A stretch of DNA of 31,947 nucleotides from an uncultured Lachnospiraceae bacterium (GCA_910584325.1 CAJTZH010000026.1:1-31947); one strand, 5' to 3'; positions 16,856-27,900 are shown, counted from the first letter of the stretch. Numbers and translations: made by a program. Notes: generated by a model from the sequence alone, not told the origin.

Positions 16856-17434
16856 ATGAACAGCAAAGAATTTATAGAAAAGGTAATCAGCAGGCGCAAA
16901 GAACTGGCGGTGAGTCAGGAAACCATAGCCGACTGGCTGAATGTAACGACGACAACCGTTTCGCAGATTGAGAACGGCAATACGGAGATAGACATTAATA
17001 TGTGTCTTATACTGGCGGAGAAACTGGATATACCGGTTGAGGAGATATTTGTCAGAAAACAGCAGGAAAAGCCCCGGCATGACAGACTGCTGATTGGTAT
17101 GACAGTTGTTATGATTGTTCTGGTGGTGGCAAACGTTTTATACACCCGGTTTGGCGACTGGATGATGGGGCGTTACGAGTTCAATATTTATACGGTCCTG
17201 AAAGTTGAGGACGATATGGTTACATTAAAAGAGCGGCAGCCTGCGGTGTACTATCCCGAGATGCATGTGTTTAAAGTGCGCAGAACGAAATATAACGATA
17301 TCTGGGAAGACGTCATAGAGGGAGATGTGATACAGTTATGGTACCGCTTTGAACTTTCCGCGGACCATGTGAATCCGGCTTTTAAAGTGGAAGAGATATT
17401 GATTAGTGAGTCCATGAGGGGATTTATGGATTGA
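16856..17434 (+). CDS. Membrane-anchored HTH (Cro/CI-type) regulator
   Basis: A 192-residue protein with an N-terminal helix-turn-helix (about residues 7-66; SQETIADWLNVTTTTVSQIE is the helix pair), one TM segment at about 78-96 (LLIGMTVVMIVLVVANVLY) and a C-terminal domain of about 95 residues. Positive residues (KQQEKPRHDR) precede the TM, so the HTH should be cytoplasmic and the C-terminal domain outside. The C-terminal part is strand-rich (YTVLKVEDDMVTLKERQP) and includes EGDVIQLWYRF. ATG 16856 has TAAGG 8 bases upstream. It follows the ABC-F stop by 32 bases, with no clear terminator between. A second HTH-TM protein of the same layout lies at 17853, and the gene for a small secreted protein lies between them. 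This suggests envelope-sensing one-component regulators; the ligand is unknown. Confidence 0.88.
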   Translation: MNSKEFIEKVISRRKELAVSQETIADWLNVTTTTVSQIENGNTEIDINMCLILAEKLDIPVEEIFVRKQQEKPRHDRLLIGMTVVMIVLVVANVLYTRFGDWMMGRYEFNIYTVLKVEDDMVTLKERQPAVYYPEMHVFKVRRTKYNDIWEDVIEGDVIQLWYRFELSADHVNPAFKVEEILISESMRGFMD

Positions 17435-17486
17435 GAACGGTATGGTATTCATACTAAAAATATAAAATTTTAAAGGAGAAACAAAA

Positions 17487-17843
17487 ATGAAGATGAAAAA
17501 GTATGCAAAAGCAGTATGTATGGCGCTGGTGTGCTGTTTTCTGGTATCGTACGCGATGCCGGCAGTGAGAGTGCAGGCAGTGGAGGCAAGGTCAATTCTG
17601 ACGTATTACAAGACGGCTGCGTCGAGTGGCGGTATGTTTCAGGTTACAGTAAGATTGAGTGTTCAGGACAGTGTGGAGCAGATTATCGGCTATCAGATTA
17701 CGCAGATTACACCGTCGCCATATGTATCGAGTTATACTATTGCAGAGCAGACATTACTGAACAATAATACAACGCTCTATATCCTCATTGCCTATTATGA
17801 TAATGGTGTTGCAAGAGAGGATGAGGTGTATATTAATATATAA
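17487..17843 (+). CDS. Small secreted protein of unknown function
   Basis: A 118-residue precursor with a clear signal peptide: KMKK-type basic start, hydrophobic core AVCMALVCCFLVSYAMPAV, and a likely cleavage after VQA at residue 31, leaving about 87 residues. The mature part is strand-rich (MFQVTVRLSVQDSVEQIIGY and TTLYILIAYYDNG) with no cysteine and no anchor, and is probably a small beta-fold. ATG 17487 has AAAGGAG about 8 bases upstream, a strong site. It sits between two HTH-TM genes; no terminator separates it from the next gene, which starts 9 bases after its stop. It could be a signal, an inhibitor or a surface component; the sequence does not decide. I do not recognise the family. 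Confidence 0.85.
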   Translation: MKMKKYAKAVCMALVCCFLVSYAMPAVRVQAVEARSILTYYKTAASSGGMFQVTVRLSVQDSVEQIIGYQITQITPSPYVSSYTIAEQTLLNNNTTLYILIAYYDNGVAREDEVYINI

Positions 17844-17852
17844 TTATTGAAT

Positions 17853-18479
17853 ATGTTTGAACTTGGTGAAAAAATCAGAAAGCGAAGAAAATATCTTAAG
17901 AAAAATCAGGGAGAAGTCGCGGATAAAGTGCCGGTCAGTAAGTCGCAAATCAGCAAGTGGGAGAATGAAAACACCTATCCGTCCATGTCGGATTTTGTAA
18001 AACTGTGCAGAGCGATGAATATTCATCCTGCCGATTTGATTGCGGGGAGGATTGAAGAGAACTGGTTTAAGGATAAGCATAAGAAAACAAGGACAGCGCT
18101 TCTCGGAGTACTGGCAGTGGTGATTTTATGTCTTGGCGTCAATCTTGATCTGACGATTGACAAGTTGAATGGGATAAGACCTCTGCGTCAATATGAAGTC
18201 AATTATCTATATACAAAATTGACCGAGGATGGGGGAATAGAAGTCCGGCAGTTGACAAGACCTGAGGATGAAACTGTCTGGGTGGACATTGTGACGTATG
18301 AGAAGGATGGGATAATATATGACTATGAATTGAAAGAAATAATCTTTTTAGGCGATGAGATAGAAACAGAGCATGAGGTTCAACTGGATGAAGATGGAAA
18401 ACGTCTGGTTGTTTATGTGCATTATCAGGTCGATAATCATCCCCAATTAACATCTGTGGATATAAAACCCAAAAAATAG
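17853..18479 (+). CDS. Second membrane-anchored HTH (Cro/CI-type) regulator
   Basis: A 208-residue protein with HTH residues about 7-62 (KNQGEVADKVPVSKSQISKW is the helix pair), one TM at about 81-98 (TALLGVLAVVILCLGVN) preceded by KDKHKKTR, and a C-terminal domain of about 110 residues outside the membrane. It has the same layout as the 16856 protein, though the two are not close in sequence. ATG 17853 is preferred; a TTG at 17847 adds two residues. No good Shine-Dalgarno is visible (GAGGTG is 24 bases upstream), so translation may be coupled to the secreted-protein gene, which ends 9 bases before. Its stop is 24 bases before the first copy of the promoter element described at 18503. Regulation of that element by this protein is inferred from position only. 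Confidence 0.86.
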   Translation: MFELGEKIRKRRKYLKKNQGEVADKVPVSKSQISKWENENTYPSMSDFVKLCRAMNIHPADLIAGRIEENWFKDKHKKTRTALLGVLAVVILCLGVNLDLTIDKLNGIRPLRQYEVNYLYTKLTEDGGIEVRQLTRPEDETVWVDIVTYEKDGIIYDYELKEIIFLGDEIETEHEVQLDEDGKRLVVYVHYQVDNHPQLTSVDIKPKK

Positions 18480-18502
18480 CCGGAAATTTCCAAAAAATTC
18501 TG

Positions 18503-18560
18503 TGGAATTTTAAAAGTTTCCATTTTTTAATGGTAATTTTTCGTCGAATATTGTATAAAA
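18503..18560 (+). promoter_or_regulatory. Composite promoter/operator, copy A
   Basis: Three parts in order: an imperfect palindrome TGGAA-N10-TTCCA (18503-18522), TTTTTAATGG (18524-18533), and TATAAAA (18554-18560). The same order recurs at 18829-18886 (copy B), ahead of the giant gene, with near-equal spacing. It follows the second HTH-TM stop and would drive the RNA at about 18567. The -35 hexamer is poor, which suggests activator dependence. Confidence 0.6.
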
Positions 18561-18576
18561 GACGTATCAATTACAG

Positions 18577-18690
18577 ATGGATGGAAATGTAATAGAAAAT
18601 ATGCAGAGTTGTTTTTTATTAAAATATTGGGGATGGGGATGTAAGGTAGTAGAATTGATTACATGTGCGGTCGAAATAAAAATAAAATAA
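18577..18690 (+). CDS. Short ORF of 37 codons within the RNA candidate (doubtful)
   Basis: ATG 18577 opens a frame of 37 codons with three cysteines and the segment LLKYWGWGC, ending at TAA 18690. There is no Shine-Dalgarno before it, and the ATG lies inside the closing helix of the RNA candidate. Predicted transcription starts about 10 bases upstream, so only a leaderless-like translation would be possible. I list it because the frame fills the unit almost exactly; coding is unlikely. Confidence 0.15.
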   Translation: MDGNVIENMQSCFLLKYWGWGCKVVELITCAVEIKIK

Positions 18691-18713
18691 AAGTCCGTTT
18701 GTAATTGTAAGAG

Positions 18714-18754
18714 TCCCCGGCTGTGTAAAACCACAGTCGGGGATTTCTTTCTTA
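18714..18754 (+). terminator. Rho-independent terminator (first of a tandem pair)
   Basis: An 11-bp GC-rich stem pairs CCCCGGCTGTG (18715-18725) with CACAGTCGGGG (18732-18742), with one G-U pair and a 6-base loop. It extends by one A-T pair and is followed by the T-rich tail 18744-18753. Confidence 0.85.
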
Positions 18755-18796
18755 AGATAGCAAATTGCTTTGTGATTTTGCTATCTTATTTTTTTA
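18754..18796 (+). terminator. Second tandem Rho-independent terminator
   Basis: A perfect 11-bp stem pairs AAGATAGCAAA (18754-18764) with TTTGCTATCTT (18777-18787), with a 12-base loop and a run of T after it (18789-18795). It begins right at the tail of the first terminator, giving a double stop before copy B. Confidence 0.75.
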
Positions 18797-18828
18797 TGCA
18801 ATTTTGGAACGATATGTTCTTTAAAATT

Positions 18829-18887
18829 TGGAAATTTTCGAAATTCCACGATTTTTAATGGACTTTTTATACCCAATGGTATAAAAA
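18829..18887 (+). promoter_or_regulatory. Composite promoter/operator, copy B, with an extra inverted repeat
   Basis: It holds TGGAA-N10-TTCCA (18829-18848), TTTTTAATGG (18852-18861) and TATAAAA (18880-18886), matching copy A. In addition a perfect 10-bp inverted repeat, TTTTTATACC (18864-18873) and GGTATAAAAA (18878-18887), spans the -10 with a 4-base centre. This looks like an operator. Transcription would start near 18893, about 27 bases before the giant gene's ATG. Confidence 0.6.
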
Positions 18888-18919
18888 TAAGTTATTTAAC
18901 GGAGGAAAGAGGAATTATA

Positions 18920-21900
18920 ATGGACAAAAAGATATGGAACAGATTGCTGGCAATAATACTAATCATTTGTATGCTGCCTTGGATGGAACTGAACACGGCA
19001 TATGTATATGCGATGGAAGAAACGGCACTATCGAATATGGTTGTTTCGGGGAACATAACGGTGACGGAACATCAGCAGGTGCAGGACCTTATTGTGAATA
19101 CCGGCGCGACGCTGAATCTGAACGGATATACGCTGGCAGTAGAAGGGAGCGTAATTTGTGACGGGAAACTGGCTGTCAATAACGGAACGCTGATGTGCTC
19201 GCAGGACATGACGGTATCGGATAACGGAATTGTACAGATGAACGGTGCAAGCGATTTCATATATGTCAAGGGAAATTTGCTGTGGAACAGTAACATTGGT
19301 ACAAAAGAGTATCTGACGAACGGCAGGTTAGAGCTTGGTGGGAATTTCACCGTGGTAAGAGAAAATAGTTTCGCGACGGCGGATATGCACTGCGTTATTT
19401 TTTCAGGAAGCGGCAGGCAGGAGATTTCCTTTGCGGGGGACGATATTTATCTGGCGAATGTGGAAAACAATAATCAGTCGCAGGAGGGAATATATTCGCA
19501 GAAGTTTATTCCGATAGGAGATATGACGGATAACGGAACACCGATGCACTATGAAAACGAGAATGCCGTCCACGGATACCGGCTGACGCAGAATACGACC
19601 ATTGACGGCGATTTGCTGTTGTACAGCGGCGTGATGGATTTAAACGGATATGAATTAACGGTGACGGGCAGTTTTATTCAGCAGGGCGGAACGGTACAGA
19701 TTGGCTCCGGCAGGCTGAACGTTCAAAAGGATTACAGAATACAGAGTGTTCATGACAGCGAGGACGAAGCAGTATACGCGAAAAGCTTCGGAAAACTCGT
19801 GATGACCGACAGCAAAGGAACGCTATATATATATGGGGATTTTGTCGATGAATCATGCGTTGACCATACGGATTTACTGACGGCAGGTTCCATTTACGCG
19901 TATGGAGACGTAACGGTGCTCGATTCGGGCTGTGAGAACGCGTTTACGCCTTCGGGAACGCATGCGCTGCGATTGTGTGGTGACACAGACCATACCGTGA
20001 CGTTTCCGCAAAGCAGCGCCGCCGGCCATTCAAGGCTGCATAATTTATATTATGTCAATTCCGAACCGTATTTTCTGGAATTTGTCAATGAACCGTATAT
20101 TACGGGTGTTTTCACTGCTTCCAAAAAACTTCCGCAGAATATCAGGGGCTATCTGGAAGCGGGAAGCGGAGTGAACGGGAAAACGTTTGCGGGAAATGTT
20201 GTTATCAACGAGACTGTTACTATTAACGCCGCCACAACGATACAGGGTGATTTACTGTTAAGACAGAACATACTGTTGGCAAATCGGAAGCTGTCCGTGG
20301 GAGGAAATTTGTACAACGAGGCAGAGAATAGTGCCGGTTTTGTGATTGAGATGACGGGAAGCAGCGCCGTTATGGAAATCCAGGGAAATATTGTGCCCGT
20401 AAGAGGTCTGACGGTGTTGGGAGGAAGTATTTCGCTGTACGGAGATTTTACGGGCGGGGGTTATTTTTACCATAACACGGGAAGTTTTCGGTTTGTGGGA
20501 AGTAAAAAACAGTCTGTGGACGTCAACACGGGCAGCGGGTTTGCTTCCGTTTATATCAATAATACGTCCGACGAAGGCGTGTGGTGCGAGAGAGCGCTTA
20601 ATTATGTGAATCTGTACGGAAGTAAAAATAAACTGTTTTATAAAGGATATACGGGAAGTTTCGGTTACACGCTGAACAGAGACGAGGTTATCGGCTCCGA
20701 CTTGGGACTGATTGGAGATACACTTAATTTAAACGGGCATACGCTTACTGTTAAAGGAAATTTTTATCATTATCTGGGACAGGTAATGCTTAACGGCGGC
20801 ACGCTGATTGTGGAGGGAGACTATCTGCTTGAGAATCCCAATAATGAAGATATGATTTGGGGCGGACAATTAAGCACCGGAAGTATTATTATGAATCGAC
20901 CGCAGGATAAGCTGACAGTAGGCGGTTCGTTTGTTTATAACAAATACGGCGGCAGTCATTCCGAGTTTTCGGACGGAGTGCTGACGGTAGGCAAAGATTT
21001 CAGGGCATATAAATTTACGGCGTCAGGAAATCATACGCTCGTTTTAAACGGCACAGAGCGGCAGGCAATACAGGAACTGGATACTATGGAACTGCGCGTT
21101 CAAAATCTTACGCTGGAAAACAGCGGCGGGGACGGCATTGTATTTACAAAGTCCTGCGAGATTTTGGGGGAAATTCAATCCAACGGCTGTAAAACAAGCG
21201 GTGTAATGAGAGGCGGCGAAAATATCAGACCACTGCTTATAAATCACACGGGAGGAATCTGGCTTACCTGCGACGTTACTATGGACGAGGATTGTACGGT
21301 AGACGGTGACCTGCTGCTGACAGGCAGTTCAATTATAAACGGTTCCCTGCATGTGGCGGGAGATTTGACGCTGGCGCAGGCGGAGATAAACGGAGCGGTT
21401 ACCGTGGAGGGAAATGCTGAAATTTATGCGGTTAAGACGGTAACGGTTTCCGGGAATCTGCTGATAGCGGGCGGGTTGTCGCTTGGCATGGGAGCAAATG
21501 TGACGGTGGGCGGTACGGGAAGCGTACATATCGGAACCGATATGCGCGGCAATTCTTCCAATTTGCGTGTTAACGACGGAACTGTTGTTGTCGGGCAGAA
21601 GATTGACTGGAGCGAGGGCAGCAATAATCCGGGCGGGTATTCTGTCAGAGTATATATTAATGGTGAACGCGGTCTGCTCAAGTTAAGCGGCGACGGCAAT
21701 TTTGGCGTGGGCGCGCTGTCGCAGGGAACGATAGAGGCAGGAGGAAATCTGACCTGTAAAATGTTTAACGGCACGGACGGCGGGCGTTTGATACTGGACG
21801 GCGATAAGCGGCAGGTGCTTGACTTTTCCAAAGGCTGCAAGGCGGATATTCTGGAAGTAAAAAACAGCAGTGAGGACGGCGTTCTGATTAAAACCAACTT

Positions 21901-24900
21901 TCCAATTAACAATCTGATGACAAACGGCAACAAAGTGGCGTTTGAGGACGGAAGCGGCGTAATCGGGTGGACGTTGACGCAGGATGAAGTATACGAGGGG
22001 GATTTTGTGCTATTAAACGGCGTGCTTGACTTAAACGGACATACGCTGACGGTAAACGGAGATTTTACATGGCGGGGTGGTAAGCTGCTGATGACAAATC
22101 CTGACGATATCCTGAATGTAAGCGGAGATTTCGTATCGAATATTCCGTATACAAAGGAAGCCGGTACATATTTAACGGACGGCGTAATCAATGTATTTGG
22201 CACACAGTTTATGATGACGAGCGGATTTTTGGCCTCGGAAAATCATACGGTAAATCTGTGCGGGGAAAGCAGACAGAATATTATAAGTCAGGCGGGCACC
22301 AACAGGATAAATCACCTGACGGTAAATAATGCAGAAGGTGTGGAACTGACGGGCGAACCGAAAATAAACGGAAATGTCACGGGTATGACGGAGAATATTT
22401 CCGGCTGTATGAAGATTACGGAACGGACAACCGTTCCAAACGGTGTGTATCCGTGTGACGTTTCGTTTGCGCCGAACAAATACAGTGCGGCAGTTGATGG
22501 AGACTTCACGTTCATGGGGAACGTAACATTTGAGCTTCCTGTGAAGTTAAACGGCGCGGCTGTTGTCTATGGAAACGCCGAAGTCTGTACAGGCTGCTAT
22601 TTTCACGATACGCAGATATACGGAACGCTCAGCGGAACGGGCTTTACATTTGAGCGTCTGACGGTACACGGAGATTTTTACGCGAAAGAATTAAATACAT
22701 TTTCCAAGGGGACGCTTGAAGTCAAGGGAGATTTTGTCTGTAACTATATGGCAAAAGGCGATAACCGGGTGATACTTTCGGGAGCCGCAAAGCAGACCGT
22801 CAGTATCGGAAACGGAAAATTCGCGACGCTGGAGCTTTGTAATGACAGTGAGGACGGCATCTTTTCATACAATCCGTTTGCGTATGACACGTTAATACGC
22901 AACGGCAGTCGTCTGGTTATCGGGAACAGTACCGGGGAATTTGGCTGGACGTTAAACGAAAATGTCATTTTGGACAAAACATTGATTCTTATCGGCGGAA
23001 CATTGGATTTGAACGGGCATACGCTGACGTTAAACGGAGATTTTATCCACCAGGACGGCGTCGTTAAAATAAACGGAGGTACGCTGATTGTAAATGGAGA
23101 TTACCGGCTCCAGTCCGTCAAAAATCCGGCAGGCAGCGCGTCTTCCTATGACGCGGGATTGGGAAAACTGATTCTTTCCGGCGAAAACGACGTGCTGGAT
23201 ATTAACGGGAATATGTATCTTCAGGCGGGAGGCGCCGGGCAGTACGCGATAAGCGCAGGCAATATATCGGTGTCGGGAAATATTACGGAAATGTCGGCGT
23301 TATCGTTTACTACGACGGGAGGCAATATGCTGACGCTGGACGGCGGAACCAAACAGACGGTTCTTTTGCCGGGCGCGGCGGTTGCGGGATTGAAAATAGC
23401 GAACGCTTCCGACAAGGGCGTCTGCATAGAGAAAGAATTTACGGTCAATACGGCGCTATCGGATGTCAACGCGAAAGCGGACGGTAAGATTGCCATACCG
23501 CGTCTGACGGTTCTTGAAGACGGAGTATTCGGAGGAGACCTTCTGGTTACGGGAAATGTTACGTTTGAGAACGATTATGTGATATCGGGAACCGTAGAAT
23601 TTACGCATGAGGCGCATCTGGCAAACCACACGCTTTGCGCAGGTAATCTGATAATCAGAGGTAAATTTTATGTGGAGCAGGGAACGCTTCTGATTCAGAA
23701 TAAAATAACCGTAAAAGATTTGGGAATGTTGATGATGCAGGATGAGAACGGTTTTGTCAGTACGCGGGATTTTGCGATGACGTCTAATTCGTCTCATAAA
23801 GGAAATCTGACAGGCGGAACATTGTATATTACAGGAGATTTCGAGCAGAGCGGCGCAGTTAATTTTATCGCGTCAGAGAACCACGTTACAATTCTGGATG
23901 GCGAAGTTTTACCGTCGGGAAAGAAACGGATACAGACAATTCGGTTCGCGCATCCGGGAAGCTGTCATTTTAATATTCTGACGCTGACGCGCGCAATTGA
24001 CGAGGGATACGTGTTTAACTGTACGTTTGACGATATATACAGAAAATGTGAATATGACCTGAAAGAAGAGCGTTATCCGTCCGCGGTATCGAATATACTC
24101 GCGATAGAGACGGGAACGGTTACAGTGACGCTCTCCTACGATTGTGATGACACGAAGCATGAAATCTGCGGATATGAAATTTACCGCGATGGATGCCTTG
24201 TGGGTATTACTTCACAAAAAACGTATACCGATACGGGACTGCTGCCGTCAACAAATTACCGGTATACAATATACGCGTTTGACGCGGAGCGAAAAAAATC
24301 GAAAACCTCGCCGCAGTTTTCGGTGACAACGGCGGCGGACGTGACGGCGCCCGATGCGGTTTGCGACCTTTCTATCAAAGCAAGAACAGGTTCGTCGGCG
24401 ACGATTGCATGGAGTGTTCCAAACGATGATTCCGGTGTAAAGTGCTATACGGTATACCGCAACGGGACAAAAATCGCGGAAAATATCGAAACGCCGGAGT
24501 ATACGAATACAGGTTTAAAAGAAAATGAAGAATATACCTATGAAGTGACGGCAACGGATATAACGGGGAAAGAATCGGCAAAAAGCAATGCTGTTCTGAC
24601 GACGGTACTGGCACCGAAGATTGTGGCGGTGACATCGCCGCAGGGAACGCTTTTGCGGGGAACCGCATCGTTAAAGGCATTGTTTGTAAATCAAGGGACG
24701 ACCGTCGGGACAACGGTTACGTTTCAGTATCAGGATTTAACAGGCGCATGGAAAACAATTGCGTCGGTATCGTCAGGATTTGTGTCGGGTGAAGAATATC
24801 ATACGGCGTCCTGCGCCTGGAACACGACGGCGCTTTCTGTTGACGGGGATATTTCTGTGCGAGCGGTTATTGTGGACGCGCAGAAGAATACGTCAACATA

Positions 24901-27900
24901 TGACTGCATGTTCCATGTGGATAATATCGTGCCGGAATCTGTGGAGCAGATTGAGGCGGGAACAGAGGGCGGAATGATAGATATTCGATGGGCAGAAAGT
25001 CAGGACGCCGACTGTGCGGGTTACAGAATATACAGAAGAGAAGCGGGCGGAAAACTTGTATTGTACGCGGATATTGAGGACAGGTATGAAACGGCGTTTC
25101 ATGATAGGAAAGTGGTGACGGGCGTATCGTATACTTATGTGATAACTGCCGTTGATATGGCGGGAAATGAGAGTAAGCGTTCGCAGGAAACCGTTGTGAT
25201 ACCGGGCAATGACGAAACGGCTCCGGTTGTAACGGAAGTAAGCTGTAAGACTTCGGTTATAGGAAACAGGGGCGTTATTAAAATCGGCGCGTCGGATAAT
25301 AAAGGCATCGAGCGCATGGCGCTGTATTACGAGAAAGACGGCGTATGGAATCTGATTGACGCGAAAAATACGAAGAGCGGAGAACTGCTGGTTCAGTGGG
25401 ATACAACGTCATATGAGGAGGGCAGTTATACGCTTCGTGCCAGAGCCTGGGATGCTGCCGGAAATGTAAGCGTTGATGAAAACAGTCCGTCGTTTACCTG
25501 CCGGCTCGACCATACGGGTCCGGATGCAGTGGAAATCAGCAAAACAGAACCGTATCCGGGAGCGGTACGGTTGGAATGGGAGCCGGTAAGGGATGAAGAT
25601 TTCGCTTATTTTGTCGTGGAGCAGCAGAATGCGGACGGAACATATAAAGAAATCTACAGAACAGATTATTATCTGGCGTATCTGGCGGGCGGACTGATGC
25701 CCGAAACAGAGTATATATTCCGCGTTACAGCGTTTGATACGTTAGACAACAGAGGAGCCGAAGGAAAGTGCGTCACGATTGTTACGCCTGCGGACGAAAA
25801 CAAGCCGGGAATCCTGTCGGTGAACGCCGTTAAGGACAAAAATATGCTGACGCTTTTTGTGGAAGCGGCGGACGACTGCGGAATTGACAGAGGCGTTTTT
25901 ACCGTGTGGGCAGAGGGAAAAACGGACAGAGAATCCTTTGAAGTCAAAGCGGGAGGAAAGACGCAGACCAGTCTTTCACAGGCGGTGGACATTACAAAAT
26001 ATGACAAAGAAACGCTTTGCCTCAAATATGAGGTATTTGATATTGCCGGAAATAAGGATGAAGTCTCGGACATTACATTTTATGTGGATAATACGCCGCC
26101 GGCAGCAGTTAAAAATCTGAGGGTGACCGATAATCAGGGAAGCATCGCGCTGGAATGGGACGCGGCAGAGGATGAGGACGCTGCTTTTTACAATGTGTAC
26201 AGAGCGGATATAAACAGCGGCATTTACCGCAGGATTGCCGCCGAACTGTACAGTCACAGTTTTATTGATTCCACGGTTTCTGTGGGCAGGCAGTATTCGT
26301 ATGTGGTAACGGCGGCGGATACCTGCTTTAATGAGAGCGAATATTCCAATGCGGTTTACGGCATGGTAACGGACGATAAAGTAAAACCGGTAATCAGGGG
26401 AATCGGACCTGCCTGTGATACGGTGGGAGCGGACCCGCGCATTACGGTACTGGCAACGGATAACGCGTCGCTTGCCGCTGTAGTGGTGAGTTACCGCAAT
26501 GTAGAAGACGGTTACAGCCATTTTCGCACAATAAAAGAGTGGACAGCCATAAACAATAATGAATTGTATGAAGAGGTTCTCTGGAATACAAAAGATTTGA
26601 CAGACGGCGGAACGTATGAAATCCGCGTGGAGGCGGTTGACAGGAGCGGAAATAAAGCTGTCAGCATGAGCAGAGTCTATACGCTGGATAATACGGCGCC
26701 CCAAAAACCTGAAGCGCAGGTGACTGCGGGCAATTTTAAGGCGGAGATTACCATATCAGAGGCTGTGGATGATGATTTTTCACATTTTGAAATCAGGCGC
26801 AGAAAACTTGGAACTTTGGAATTTGAGACTGTGGCGGAACTGGTGGAGTGTACATATACGGATACGGACCTGACGCCGAATATCACGTACTATTATCAGG
26901 TCATTGCCTATGATATCCACGGAAATACTTCCGAGAGCGGGATAGCGGAAGTTGTGGCGGGCGATACGGACGACGTCGCGCCGGTGGCTGACACGGCGCC
27001 GCTTATCATGGGGCTTGCGGGAAAAGAAGTTTATTTTGACGCTTCCATGTCAACGGATAACGTAGGCATTACGGAATTTTTGTGGGAAACGGGAGACGGA
27101 AAACTGCTGAACGGTTCCAGATGCGCGTATATTTACGAGAATGCAGGCTCATATTCCGCTAAATTAACAGTTTGCGATAAAGAGGGGAATACGGATACCA
27201 AAGAATTTATTGTTACGATACGAAACAAAGAGGACTGCGGCGCGGCGGTTGTGACGGTAAAGGACGCGGCGGGCAGGGTTCTTCCGAACACATTCGTCTA
27301 TGTAATGCTTGGAGAAACGGAATATGCAAACCTGACAACTGATTCGTTGGGACGGGCGCAGATTACGGGCGTGGACGGACAGTATACCGTTATGGCTTAT
27401 CAGGACGGTTATACGCCTGCAAGCTGTATTGTCGAACTGTCCAGAGTAAAAAATAACGAAGCGTCATTAATACTTAAAAAAAGCGCCGTTGTGCAGGGAG
27501 ACGTTACAGTACATAAACTGTCGCTGCAGGAATTGATTGAACTGGGCGTGGATTTAAGAAAAACGGAAAATTACCATACCTATACGTTTAAAGCGACGTT
27601 TGTATTTGAGGAAAAGCAACTGCCGCAGTATGTGTATATTACCGCGAACAGTTTGGGTGTGCTTTCAGTCAAAGGAGTGGAAAACGGCAGCGGCGCATAT
27701 GTGGACGGCGGGTATTACTGGTCCATAGGAGGCGGCAAAACGTATGGCATTACAACCGTACAGTCCGAGGGACAGGAACAGCCTGCGCCGGAACCGATAC
27801 TTGCGTATCTGTCCGTTATGGAGAGTATTACATGGCTCAAGGATATGTATCAGGTGGAAATGCAGGTTGTTAACTGCGCCGATAAAAATTTTACACTGGA

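Larger units (their letters stand above)
18567..18754 (+). ncRNA. Candidate structured non-coding RNA, ~185 nt, unassigned class
   Basis: The predicted start is 7 bases after the copy A TATAAA. The first transcribed bases, 18568-18582, pair with 18693-18707 in a 15-bp closing helix with three G-U pairs and no mismatch. A second pairing, ATGTAAT (18586-18592) with ATTACAT (about 18657-18663), may lie inside it. The 3' end is a strong terminator at 18714-18754. A GGGGAT stretch near 18630 could pair with the GTCCCC of that terminator, an alternative fold. I compared it with c-di-GMP-I type riboswitch features and saw no match. No known family was assigned, and no fold was computed. Confidence 0.5.

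Noticed and set aside
17440..17454. GTATG-N5-CATAC repeat before the secreted-protein gene
   Set aside because: Only 5 bp long. It resembles an operator, but in an AT-rich gap it is not distinguishable from chance, and no matching promoter was found.
18567..18754. c-di-GMP or similar riboswitch
   Set aside because: Surface-protein genes often carry one, but the conserved core sequence of the c-di-GMP-I class was not present. I kept it only as an unassigned structured RNA.
21424..22203. Minus-strand ORF of 259 codons inside the giant gene
   Set aside because: It is a shadow of the repeat region, rich in Ser and Pro, with no recognisable motif. The + frame is continuous with the Rhs protein.
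25976..26704. Minus-strand ORF of 242 codons inside the FN3/Ig-like region
   Set aside because: It is antisense to well-supported FN3/Ig-like repeats. It carries no start signal and its composition reflects the complement of the + frame.
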